Shown: positions 57,097 through 64,000 of the stretch, in pieces
Numbering within the stretch: position 1 is the stretch's first letter
Layout: the number at the start of each line of letters is the position of its first letter
Source: JBKEBQ01 sp047973225
GTDB taxonomy: Bacteria > Bacillota_I > Bacilli_A > Erysipelotrichales > Erysipelotrichaceae
Assembly (NCBI GenBank): GCA_047973225.1
Contig: JBKEBQ010000023.1
Location: 3,814 to 67,813 of the forward strand
Direction of reading: 5' to 3'
Length of the DNA stretch: 64,000 nt
Position numbers and translations under genes: made by a program
Notes under the pieces: model-generated
Told to the model about the DNA's origin: nothing
Database searches by the model: none
What the model saw: only the letters and a program-made list of their open reading frames with translations

Positions 57097-57184
57097 AGTA
57101 AAGTGAAGTACTTATATCCCTTTCCTATCTTCCTACTTCACTTTACACCCCTAAAAAAAACAATTTCGTATTGTTTTTTTTTTT
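57097..57184 (+). ncRNA. Candidate small RNA 1 (hairpin with CU-rich loop plus terminator)
   Basis: After a well-spaced promoter, the transcript would begin with a perfect 13-bp stem (GTAAAGTGAAGTA / TACTTCACTTTAC) that closes a 23-nt CU-rich loop (contains CCCTTTCC and ATCTTCC). A terminator follows (A8-CAAT / ATTG-T11, TTCGT loop). It has no open reading frame. CU-rich loops in known Firmicute small RNAs pair with Shine-Dalgarno sequences. This is a prediction from structure only. Confidence 0.5.
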
Positions 57185-57225
57185 CAGAAACTGTTCACAA
57201 CTTCTTCACCTTAGTCATTTATACT

Positions 57226-57333
57226 ATAAACAGTTAGATAAGTTTCTTCCCTCCCCTTGATCTTCAGATCTCTTCTTATCTAACGAAATTATAAAAAAAT
57301 AATCTTCTCTTCTTGCGAGTAGATTATTTTTTT
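57226..57333 (+). ncRNA. Candidate small RNA 2 (hairpin with CU-rich loop plus terminator)
   Basis: Same design as the unit before it: a perfect 10-bp stem (GTTAGATAAG at 57233 / CTTATCTAAC at 57275), a CU-rich loop with TTCCCTCCCC and an inner GATC-TTCA-GATC hairpin, then the terminator at 57292-57333. Its promoter is weaker: TATACT lies at 57220 but the -35 is poor. Read-through from unit 1 is possible. Confidence 0.4.
57292..57333. terminator. Bidirectional terminator shared by small-RNA unit 2 and the nuclease gene
   Basis: AAAAAAATAATCT plus CTC pair with GAG plus AGATTATTTTTTT around a 7-nt loop, with one T-T mismatch. The nuclease stop codon lies inside the right arm. Confidence 0.85.
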
Positions 57334-57929
57334 ATCTGCTTTTTCATTTCTCTATGCAGTTTTCTTAATTTTGACTTGCGCCCTTTTTTAGCAAAGAAAA
57401 ACACCCCAACAAAACAAATTCCTAATATCGTGATATATCCATACTTTGTATCTTCATATGATTCATCACTCCACATATTCAATTGTTGTTTTTTTGCCTG
57501 TGCTTCTTTTTCATATAGACGATTTGTATATTTATAATCTCCATAAATATACTTAACTTCTGCTAAACCTTCACTCACCAAACGCTCTTGCAGCAATTGC
57601 TCATCAACAAACACCCAAGCCAATAAGCGATCGTATTTATCGCGCAAATTGCTTGTTTCATATTCTAAGCCGATACTTTTTGCATTTTTTAAAGCATCAC
57701 ATACATAGGCACTTGCCTGTTTCCCATAGGCTTCTTGCTGTTTGGTATATTCTGGTGCATTGATTGCTAAAAAGCGAACTTTCTCAATCCTACCATCAAC
57801 TACAAGATGCGCAGTATCCCCATCTACACAACGAGAAAAATTCACCGGTTCTATTTGTGCATTTACAGATACCATACTTATGTTAGAAACCATCAATGCT
57901 ACAAACAGCATCATACTTGTTTTTTTCAT
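57324..57929 (-). CDS. Secreted or membrane-attached thermonuclease-family nuclease
   Basis: 201 residues: signal peptide (1-25), SNase-like domain (about 27-150) with VDGDTAHLVV, KVRFLAINAPE (catalytic Arg and neighbouring acid), YDRLLAWVFVD (second Arg), and QERLVSEGLAEVKYIYGDYKY. A C-terminal membrane helix (YGYITILGICFVGVFFFAKKG) and a basic tail follow, so it should be tethered outside the membrane. It degrades extracellular DNA or RNA in known relatives. The start overlaps the upstream lipoprotein gene by 4 nt. Last gene of the operon. Confidence 0.88.
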   Translation of the reverse strand: MKKTSMMLFVALMVSNISMVSVNAQIEPVNFSRCVDGDTAHLVVDGRIEKVRFLAINAPEYTKQQEAYGKQASAYVCDALKNAKSIGLEYETSNLRDKYDRLLAWVFVDEQLLQERLVSEGLAEVKYIYGDYKYTNRLYEKEAQAKKQQLNMWSDESYEDTKYGYITILGICFVGVFFFAKKGRKSKLRKLHREMKKQIKK

Positions 57930-58531
57930 TTTATATCATCAAACATATCTTTGTATATCCTTTTTAATTCATTTTCTTCATCGTCGCTCATCTCTCGCTT
58001 GTTTGCATCGTGATCATCAAGGGTTCCCAAATGATAACTTGTAACATCACCATTCTTAATAACAACAACCAATGGTACAAATAAATGCGGTTTTCCTTCA
58101 TCATTTTTTTTCAGTGGAAATGATGCGTTCAACAGTTTTGTTGTTTCTTCCCGCCATTTTGGATTATCAATAGCACTTTGTGCTTTGGTATCTATGTAGT
58201 AAATGGATTGTTCATTCTCTTTTGCTGCTTCATTCATGATCGGAATTGCATCTAAGCACCAAGGACAGTTTGCAAAACCAAAATATAAAATTCCTGTAAA
58301 GCTTTTATCTTTTAATACCTCATTTGCCTTTGCAAAATTCATCTCTAAAAAAACATGACCTTCGTCAGGCAAGGTTTCATAAAGGCTCATATCCGCTTTG
58401 GAACATTTATCTGCTGCATCAATGTCGCAAACAAGCGTCTTATCTGTTTGCACTTGTTTTTTCGTGCTTGGTGCACTACAAGCGCTCACCAACAAAAGCA
58501 AGCCGAGCGCATACAATCTTCTATTTCTCAT
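57926..58531 (-). CDS. Thioredoxin-fold lipoprotein
   Basis: 201 residues. Lipobox LLVSAC (Cys18). The thioredoxin-like region starts at about 85 (FTGILYFGFANCPWCLDAIPIMNEAA) with a CPWC redox motif, then IYYIDTKAQ and HLFVPLVVVIKNGDVTSYHLGT (cis-Pro strand). It probably keeps or exchanges disulfides on the outer face of the membrane. It overlaps AI-2E-like by 11 nt and the nuclease gene by 4 nt. Confidence 0.82.
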   Translation of the reverse strand: MRNRRLYALGLLLLVSACSAPSTKKQVQTDKTLVCDIDAADKCSKADMSLYETLPDEGHVFLEMNFAKANEVLKDKSFTGILYFGFANCPWCLDAIPIMNEAAKENEQSIYYIDTKAQSAIDNPKWREETTKLLNASFPLKKNDEGKPHLFVPLVVVIKNGDVTSYHLGTLDDHDANKREMSDDEENELKRIYKDMFDDIK

Positions 58532-59720
58532 TTTGTTCGTCCTTTATATCAGGCGTCACTTTTTTTTCAACATACATTTCAAATTTTTTCTTACGAATTC
58601 TTTTATTGATGAAAACACTCATATATTCATATACGAGCGTAGTAATTGGAACAGCCAATAACATTCCTGGAATGCCATACATACTTCCTAATAAGAAAAT
58701 TGATAATAGCACCCAAACGCCTGGTAAACCGATCGCTTTTCCGACAATTTTTGGATAAATGACTTGTCCTTCAAAGTTAGAAATAATTTGGAATACAATC
58801 ACAAACCAAAATGCCTGTATAGGATCGTATGCAAAAATTAGAACTGCACAAACAACACACGCTAACGTTGGTCCAAAAACAGGGACAATACTAAATAGAA
58901 TGATAATTGCTGAGGTCACCTCTGGTAATGGAAATCCTAAAAATAATGATACAACATAAAACATTCCACCCTTAACTAAGCACTCCACCAATTGTCCACC
59001 GACAAAAATTGTAAATACAGAATTTGCCCGTGTCCCCAAATGAAAAATTTTCTCACTTGTTTCTAAACTACAAAACGCTAATACGAATTTACGGATTTGT
59101 CGTTGCATTTTTTCTTTTCCAGCCAATAAATACAAACTCAAACAAAATGCCAAAAACCATTCAAAAAATGCACCTGTAAATGACACTACATTGGTAATCA
59201 CACCATTCGCAAAGCCACCCAGCGCTTCTTGAGACTGACTAAACACTTCCCCCCAATTTTGACTTTGTAAAGACTTTATAAAAGATATATCATTTATTTC
59301 AAAGTTGATGTTAATGTCATAAAAAATTTCATTTACAGAAGTAATCGTTGAATCAATTAAAACATTGAAATTCATAAAAATATCCACGGTTTTTTCGGCA
59401 ATCGTTGGCACAATAAACATGAAAACGAAAAACAAAGCCACCAATGTTAAAATTAAAGTCAATATCATTGCAATGGTACGAACAAATTGCGAAAATACAC
59501 TATCTTTTTTTATTATTTTATACAATTGCTTTTCGATTGAACGCATCGGGATATTTAATACAAACGCAATTGCCAAAGCTAAAAATAATGGTTCAAACAA
59601 TCCCAATATAAACAATCCAGTATCAATCACTACTTTATAATTCATAATAAACGCAAAGGCAACAATGGTATATGTTATCAAAAATATATTTTTTTTATAT
59701 GCTCTAAATAAATCTTTCAT
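58521..59720 (-). CDS. AI-2E family permease
   Basis: 399 residues with about eight membrane helices in the AI-2E/PerM family pattern: two helices at the start, a long extracytoplasmic segment (about 100-165), then the conserved half with GFPLPEVTSAIIILFSIVPVFGPTLACVVCAVL and the QIISNFEGQVIYPKIVGKAIGLPGVWVLLSIFLLGSMYG block. Members export AI-2 or act as Na+/H+ antiporters; the substrate here is unknown. It lies 13 nt behind alr. Confidence 0.9.
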   Translation of the reverse strand: MKDLFRAYKKNIFLITYTIVAFAFIMNYKVVIDTGLFILGLFEPLFLALAIAFVLNIPMRSIEKQLYKIIKKDSVFSQFVRTIAMILTLILTLVALFFVFMFIVPTIAEKTVDIFMNFNVLIDSTITSVNEIFYDININFEINDISFIKSLQSQNWGEVFSQSQEALGGFANGVITNVVSFTGAFFEWFLAFCLSLYLLAGKEKMQRQIRKFVLAFCSLETSEKIFHLGTRANSVFTIFVGGQLVECLVKGGMFYVVSLFLGFPLPEVTSAIIILFSIVPVFGPTLACVVCAVLIFAYDPIQAFWFVIVFQIISNFEGQVIYPKIVGKAIGLPGVWVLLSIFLLGSMYGIPGMLLAVPITTLVYEYMSVFINKRIRKKKFEMYVEKKVTPDIKDEQNEK

Positions 59721-59733
59721 TTTTCACCTCTTC

Positions 59734-60849
59734 TTACTTTTGACAAACACGATTATTCAAAACCGCTATTGTTTTATCCGATGCTTTTATCTTACGCGTA
59801 ATCCGATCATTCAACAAACATAATATTTCATAAGGACTCATGTTCAATTCCAGTGCCATTTTCGATAATGGTGTGTGTTTTCCAATCAGTTCTACAGAAG
59901 TACCTATAGGATATATTTTAGGTAAACGAATCATCATTTGGTCCATACATATGCGCCCAATAATTTCACAAGGCGTTCCCTTTACACTAACATATCTTCC
60001 TTGGTTAGCTCGTAAGAATCCATCGCCATAGCCTATGGGCAAAGTCGCTACATGCATATTCGTTAAACAAGTATACTCTGCACCATAACTTATTGTTTCA
60101 TATTTCATGACTTCCTTCACATGTACTATATGCGAATATAACGACAGTACTGCTTTCACATTTAACGGATTATCTACACTCTTAATTCCATATAGCACAA
60201 GTCCAACACGAATTGCATTACTTCGATCATCTTCATAACTTAAACTAGCATCGCTATTTTGTGTATGAATCCATTTAAAGTCATAGCCTAGTTCATCTAC
60301 CATGGCATAAAACCATACCAACTGCTTTTTACAGCTTGTTTTTTCAATTGCATCAGCACTATGAAAATGCGTGAAAATCCCTTCCATGATACACCTTTTC
60401 GCTTGTAAGCATAAAAATGCTTTCTTCAGATTTGTTAGGTGTTTCATACCGATTCGATTCATTCCTGTATCGACTTTTAAGTGCACAATCAAAGATGATA
60501 AATCCAAATCTAGCGCGCATACCTGCAAAGCCCAATCCAAAGATGTACAGGTTACACTAATCTGGTACTTAAGGGCAATCTCAATATCCTTAGGTGCAAT
60601 ATACCCCAATATTAATATATCATTTTTTAGATGTTGTTGACGGAGCGAGACAGCTTCATCAAGCGATGATACACAAACATATGCGCAACCACTTGCAGCA
60701 GCTGTTTTAGCTATATAGTAATCGCTATGTCCATACGCATTGGCTTTGCACACACAAAACACTTGTTTCTTACTTGCTTGTTGAACTTGTTGTATATTGT
60801 GACGAAAAGCATCCAAATCAATCTCGATATAGGTGTCTCGATATAGCAT
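59734..60849 (-). CDS. alr: Alanine racemase
   Basis: 371 residues; PLP enzyme that makes D-alanine for peptidoglycan. PLP-binding Lys35 lies in VCKANAYGH and the second catalytic base Tyr255 in ISYGAEYTC. KVDTGMNRIGM, GIFTHFHSAD, RVGLVLYGI and GRICMDQMMI are also conserved. The length is normal. It starts a few bases after the membrane-protein gene, so the two are co-transcribed. Confidence 0.96.
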   Translation of the reverse strand: MLYRDTYIEIDLDAFRHNIQQVQQASKKQVFCVCKANAYGHSDYYIAKTAAASGCAYVCVSSLDEAVSLRQQHLKNDILILGYIAPKDIEIALKYQISVTCTSLDWALQVCALDLDLSSLIVHLKVDTGMNRIGMKHLTNLKKAFLCLQAKRCIMEGIFTHFHSADAIEKTSCKKQLVWFYAMVDELGYDFKWIHTQNSDASLSYEDDRSNAIRVGLVLYGIKSVDNPLNVKAVLSLYSHIVHVKEVMKYETISYGAEYTCLTNMHVATLPIGYGDGFLRANQGRYVSVKGTPCEIIGRICMDQMMIRLPKIYPIGTSVELIGKHTPLSKMALELNMSPYEILCLLNDRITRKIKASDKTIAVLNNRVCQK

Positions 60850-60855
60850 GGATAC

Positions 60856-61296
60856 CTACACAATACGTGCTTGAAAAAAAGCAATATAACATCCATAAAC
60901 AACAATCAACAATTCAAAAACTCCATAAAATCCTGTATTCGTAAGCGAATAACTAGAAACCGTATACTCAATGGAACCCACTAATAAATCAAAAGAAAAC
61001 CCAAATACCATTGAAAATTGCACAATATCAGCAACAAAAATCGTTAAAATTACACAAGTAACGGCTAAAATTTGAAATTTGCGATCTATGCCTCTTCCGA
61101 TACGTTTAATCGCTTCACCAATCGCGTAGCCTGCTCCAATATACATAAGTGAAAAAATCAGTGTTGAATTAAAACTTAGAAAACGCTCAATCCATCCTAT
61201 CATAGTTCCACAAACAAGCGCTGCCAATAACCCTGTGCATATTGCGACAGGAAAGCGTTGTTTGTTTCTTAAATTACTTGTATTAAATACATTCAT
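60856..61296 (-). CDS. Hypothetical integral membrane protein
   Basis: 147 residues from the ATG at 61296, chosen because GGAGG lies 6 nt upstream. It has four membrane helices (about 18-37, 42-60, 75-95, 118-140) with short loops. I do not recognise a family. As first gene of an operon with alr it may relate to the envelope, but that is guesswork. Confidence 0.72.
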   Translation of the reverse strand: MNVFNTSNLRNKQRFPVAICTGLLAALVCGTMIGWIERFLSFNSTLIFSLMYIGAGYAIGEAIKRIGRGIDRKFQILAVTCVILTIFVADIVQFSMVFGFSFDLLVGSIEYTVSSYSLTNTGFYGVFELLIVVYGCYIAFFQARIV

Positions 61297-61318
61297 ATAG
61301 ATCCTCCATATATAAACA

Positions 61319-61327
61319 AGTATAACA
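61319..61327 (-). promoter_or_regulatory. Extended -10 promoter of the membrane protein-alr operon
   Basis: Minus-strand TGTTATACT 22 nt before the start at 61296. Confidence 0.5.
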
Positions 61328-61371
61328 TAAATCACAACATGGAAAAACCAAAAGAAATGCTAAAATAGTTG

Positions 61372-61400
61372 TTGACATCATTATTGCAAAATGATAGTAT
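61372..61400 (+). promoter_or_regulatory. Promoter of the tRNA cluster
   Basis: TTGACA, 17-nt spacer, TAGTAT; 33 nt before tRNA-Val. Confidence 0.75.
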
Positions 61401-61433
61401 ATAAAAGCACTGGATGTGCCACAATTCGATTAC

Positions 61434-61509
61434 GGAGGTTTAGCTCAGTTGGGAGAGCATCTGCCTTACAAGCAGAGGGTCAGCGGTTCGAGCCCGTTAA
61501 CCTCCACCA
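61434..61509 (+). tRNA. tRNA-Val (anticodon TAC)
   Basis: Cloverleaf with acceptor GGAGGTT / AACCTCC, anticodon loop CTTACAA and encoded CCA; 76 nt. Confidence 0.96.
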
Positions 61510-61516
61510 TGTTTAT

Positions 61517-61593
<77 letters not shown>

Positions 61594-61607
61594 TTTTTTT
61601 GTAAAAT

Positions 61608-61691
61608 GGGGGGATAGCGAAGTGGCTAAACGCGGCTGACTGTAACTCAGTTCCCTAGGGTTCGACAGTTCGAATCTGTCTCCCCCCACCA
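61608..61691 (+). tRNA. tRNA-Tyr (anticodon GTA)
   Basis: Acceptor GGGGGGA / TCCCCCC, anticodon loop CTGTAAC, long variable arm of class II tRNAs, encoded CCA; 84 nt. Confidence 0.95.
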
Positions 61692-61698
61692 TGTATAT

Positions 61699-61773
61699 TG
61701 GGGCATAGCCAAGCGGTAAGGCACCAGACTTTGACTCTGGCATTCACTGGTTCGATCCCAGTTGCCCCAGCCA
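61699..61773 (+). tRNA. tRNA-Gln (anticodon TTG)
   Basis: Acceptor TGGGGCA / TGCCCCA, anticodon loop CTTTGAC, encoded CCA; 75 nt. Confidence 0.95.
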
Positions 61774-61780
61774 TATATGT

Positions 61781-61856
61781 GACCCGTTAGCTCAGATGGT
61801 AGAGCATTTGACTTTTAATCAAAGGGTCGGGCGTTCGAATCGCCCACGGGTCACCA
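61781..61856 (+). tRNA. tRNA-Lys (anticodon TTT)
   Basis: Acceptor GACCCGT / ACGGGTC, anticodon loop CTTTTAA, encoded CCA; 76 nt. Confidence 0.96.
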
Positions 61857-61865
61857 GTTCAAAAT

Positions 61866-61939
61866 GCGGATGTAGTTTAATGGTAGAACTTCAGCCTTCC
61901 AAGCTGACTACGTGAGTTCGATTCTCATCATCCGCTCCA
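61866..61939 (+). tRNA. tRNA-Gly (anticodon TCC)
   Basis: Acceptor GCGGATG / CATCCGC, anticodon loop CTTCCAA, encoded CCA; 74 nt. Confidence 0.95.
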
Positions 61940-61950
61940 TTAAAAAATTT

Positions 61951-61975
61951 AGCCCTTGCATAAAGGGCTTTTTTT
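61951..61975 (+). terminator. Terminator of the tRNA cluster
   Basis: AGCCCTT / AAGGGCT stem followed by seven T, 12 nt after tRNA-Gly. Confidence 0.85.
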
Positions 61976-62071
61976 ATGGCTTAATTGAACGAAAGGGCCC
62001 TAATTTTAATGTACATCGATGATGTAACAATGGCTGCTATACTTGTTTTATAAAGAAACAGGAGAGCTTAT

Positions 62072-62710
62072 ATGAAGCAATCAGAATTACTTACTGCAAT
62101 ATCAAAACTAGCAAAATATCAAAAAGTGTAACTAGAAAGATATATTTTAGATTCCCTTACACTACATGAAAATTTTATGAATACAGAAAGCACATTGTCC
62201 TCAGTGTAATGAAAAATCTTATATGATAAAAAAAGGTTTTACTAAATCAAATAAGCAAATATATCAGTGCAAAACGTGTTTCGCTAAATTTACGTATGAC
62301 TCTAATACGATCACTATGTACTCAAAACTTGAAATATCACAAGAACAAATATGTATAATTACCTCAGCCGATAGAGATGGACACGAAATATTCAAAGCAG
62401 TTGGTTATGCAAAACCAACTCTCAATAGTATACATGAAAACTTCGGGGAATGCTGTATAAAAAATCTATTATGTATGCAGATGGGATAAACTACTATGAC
62501 ACATTAGCTAGTGATCATGAATGTATAATTAGACACCTCAAAACACATAAGGCATATAATAATGTTGAGCATTTGAATACGGTGAGCTATATACATTCAT
62601 TGATTAAAGATAAATTATCTCATTATAGAGGAGTTGCAACTAAATATATGAATAGATATATGAGCTTATTAGCGGTTATTAGCAGGTTTCAAGGCAATCG
62701 ACAACAATGA
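62072..62710 (+). pseudogene. IS1595-like transposase remnant
   Basis: AGGAGAG precedes an ATG at 62072 (MKQSELLTAISKLAKYQKV), which stops after 19 codons. The same protein goes on as LERYILDSL, then the zinc-ribbon HCPQC...YQCKTCFAKFTYDSNT, a central deletion and a frame change near 62440, and the C-terminal YADGINYYDTLASDHECIIRHLKTHKAYNNVEHLNTVSYIH...KDKLSHYRGVATKYMNRYMSLL. The zinc-ribbon plus this C-terminal pattern is IS1595-like. At least one stop, one deletion and one frameshift make it inactive. It lies 130 bp after the tRNA cluster. Confidence 0.8.
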
Positions 62711-62888
62711 AAAAATGCCGATCATTTTGACAAAACTGAAATCGCATCATTACATAGTTAGACGCGACACTTTAAAAGTGCGTAATTTAGCGTTGTGTTA
62801 AGGAGGATTTTAGTCGATAGGTCCATCTTCGTTCAATTAGCGTTTTTTTATTGCTTTTTAAAATCTAAAAGAAGATTCTCAAAATTCG

Positions 62889-63182
62889 GGAGTATAAAAT
62901 AAACTGTGTAAGTAGAGAGTGTATGGCTCTACCTACATGGTTTTTAAGTTGTGTATGATAAAATAAATAAAAGAGGTAAAGATAATGACAAAAATAAAGA
63001 GAGACCCAAAAGCAGTAGCTCTAGCACAACAGATTATTAAAGAATATAATCCTAAAAATATACAAGACATGAATGACGCTTTAAAAGATCTATTTGGACC
63101 AATCCCAAAAAGCATATGTTTTTCTTTTGCATTAATGATATATTTCACCATGTTTGCTATACTGACATCTTTTTTCATCTAA
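62889..63182 (+). pseudogene. IS256-family transposase N-terminal remnant with IS left end
   Basis: The frame at 62985-63182 begins MTKIKRDPKAVALAQQIIKEYNPKNIQDMNDALKDLFGPI, the N-terminus of IS256-family transposases. After about 42 residues it turns into unrelated hydrophobic sequence, so only a stub remains. GAGG lies before the ATG. The DNA upstream (from about 62889, AGTATAAAATAAACTGTGTA) resembles the terminal inverted repeat of such elements. Confidence 0.7.
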
Positions 63183-63818
63183 TCACCTCTTATCTACTTT
63201 CATAGTAATTTGAAATTACTTACTTTTGTAGATAGGTAAAATATAATTATTTTTTAGAAAATATGTCCATACGATTAACAAAAAATATAAACATTAATTC
63301 TACTTCCTTTATTGAAAATTGGAAACTGCAAAATCTTATTTTACTTCTTTCTGCATTCTATATTTATATTTACTTGAAAATTCGCTTTTTCCTAAAAAAA
63401 TATCTCATCATTTATTAATTTTCACCACCTATTAAGTTTACGACCCAGATTCTTTTCTATACTCTGCTACTATGTCAAGAAAATAAAGAACTTAAATTTA
63501 TAAAGTTTATTGATTAAGCAACTTTTCATGTTGATTCAGTAAAACATATCCATAGTGCGAATGAATACGAATCATATTATAAAATGAGAAATTTTTGCAT
63601 AGCTAAAACAGATAACCACAAAAAATATCCCATAATGAGGATATAGTCTCTCTATTTTCAACCTTCCTCTTTACAGGATATATTTTATAGTGAATCTCTT
63701 TGTTTTGCAGTGATTATTTAAACAAAACGTATAAAATTCTTCAGTCTTCAACCACAAATACTACCGCACAATTACTCCGCTGGCACTATTGATAAATATA
63801 CTAAAAAATAATTTCACT
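63183..63818. other. Intergenic region before nanE
   Basis: 636 bp of AT-rich DNA without a supported gene. It contains a nested inverted repeat at 63191-63234 and otherwise nothing I can name; part may be further IS debris. Confidence 0.5.
63191..63234. repeat. Nested inverted repeat
   Basis: Outer arms TATCTAC / GTAGATA and inner arms AGTAATT / AATTACT (3-nt loop). No T run follows, so it is not a typical terminator; perhaps a mobile-element end or structured RNA. Confidence 0.4.
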
Positions 63819-64000
63819 CTAATGCTTTGCTTTTTCTGCATCTCGCCAGTTATCTTGATATCCACTCAATAAATCGACAAAGCGTTTTGCGGTTAAGTGT
63901 GGTCTTGTAATTGCACTACCCACCACCACACTGTGAGCTCCCAAAAAGATACATTTCATCGCGTCTTCTGGGGTATAAATATGTCCTTCCATCATCACGT
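63819..64000 (-). CDS. nanE: N-acetylmannosamine-6-phosphate 2-epimerase, C-terminal part (runs off the window)
   Basis: The visible 60 codons read MMEGHIYTPEDAMKCIFLGA, HSVVVGSAITRPHLTAKRFV and a stop after EKAKH. GHI.TPE.A and VVVG.AITRP are the end of the NanE TIM barrel, where the phosphate is bound. NanE turns ManNAc-6-phosphate from sialic acid into GlcNAc-6-phosphate, which NagA and NagB then use. The remainder lies beyond position 64000. Confidence 0.87.
   Translation of the reverse strand, partial: VMMEGHIYTPEDAMKCIFLGAHSVVVGSAITRPHLTAKRFVDLLSGYQDNWRDAEKAKH

Noticed and set aside
57313..57537. Short plus-strand frame after small-RNA unit 2
   Set aside because: It begins inside the terminator hairpin and runs antisense to the nuclease gene.

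Overview
The window is a low-GC, Gram-positive (Bacillota) chromosome segment. AT-rich codon use, strong AGGAGG-type ribosome binding sites, CIRCE/HrcA control of clpB, a GlgC+GlgD pair, a CBS-containing manganese pyrophosphatase and wall-anchor-like tails fit an Erysipelotrichia-like gut or mucosal Firmicute. That placement is inference; there is no rRNA here. Most genes read on the minus strand in overlapping operons.

Layout. 0-5.8 kb: housekeeping genes (GT51 peptidoglycan glycosyltransferase, YneF, guanylate kinase, RqcH, CBS-pyrophosphatase, CysE). 6.1-6.4 kb: IS3-family fragment. 6.5-9.15 kb: clpB behind two tandem CIRCE operators. 9.5-15.8 kb: a 2085-residue secreted GH101 endo-alpha-N-acetylgalactosaminidase with a cre-like site upstream. 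16.3-18.4 kb: SPFH/zinc-ribbon and Tim44-like/zinc-ribbon gene pair. 18.7-19.3 kb: unrecognised, possibly frameshifted gene. 19.7-23.4 kb: LCP protein, thioredoxin, HAD phosphatase, nagB and a TtcA-like protein. 23.8-25.5 kb: leucine-rich-repeat surface protein. 25.9-31 kb: murB, hflX and a zinc operon (znuA-znuC-znuB-zur) with a perfect Fur-family-type dyad. 31-34.6 kb: dbpA, a CinA N-domain protein and a membrane-anchored C39-like peptidase. 34.9-37.2 kb: a decayed lactococcin-972-type bacteriocin locus (precursor, membrane protein and ABC ATPase, all broken). 37.6-49.1 kb: a compact glycogen operon (malQ-glgB-glgP-pulA-glgC-glgD-glgA). 49.4-53.9 kb: giant secreted LamG/metallophosphoesterase/F5-8C/FIVAR protein. 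54-57 kb: TIM-barrel protein, ISNCY-like fragment, zinc-ribbon membrane protein and aldose epimerase. 57.1-57.3 kb: two tandem small-RNA-like units. 57.3-61.3 kb: five-gene operon (membrane protein, alr, AI-2E-type permease, thioredoxin-fold lipoprotein, secreted nuclease). 61.4-61.9 kb: six tRNA genes. 62-63.2 kb: IS remnants. The window ends in the 3' part of nanE.

How it fits together. GH101 would release core-1 O-glycan disaccharide from mucins. nagB and nanE point to amino-sugar and sialic-acid catabolism, and the glycogen operon can store and remobilise the carbon. Three large secreted proteins share a C-terminal hydrophobic/basic tail; two of them carry DTS(D/N)T in the place where an LPXTG signal would be expected. 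The least expected items are the broken lactococcin-972 locus, the CU-rich small-RNA-like units at 57.1-57.3 kb, the perfect dyad overlapping a terminator before znuA, and the non-LPXTG tails.
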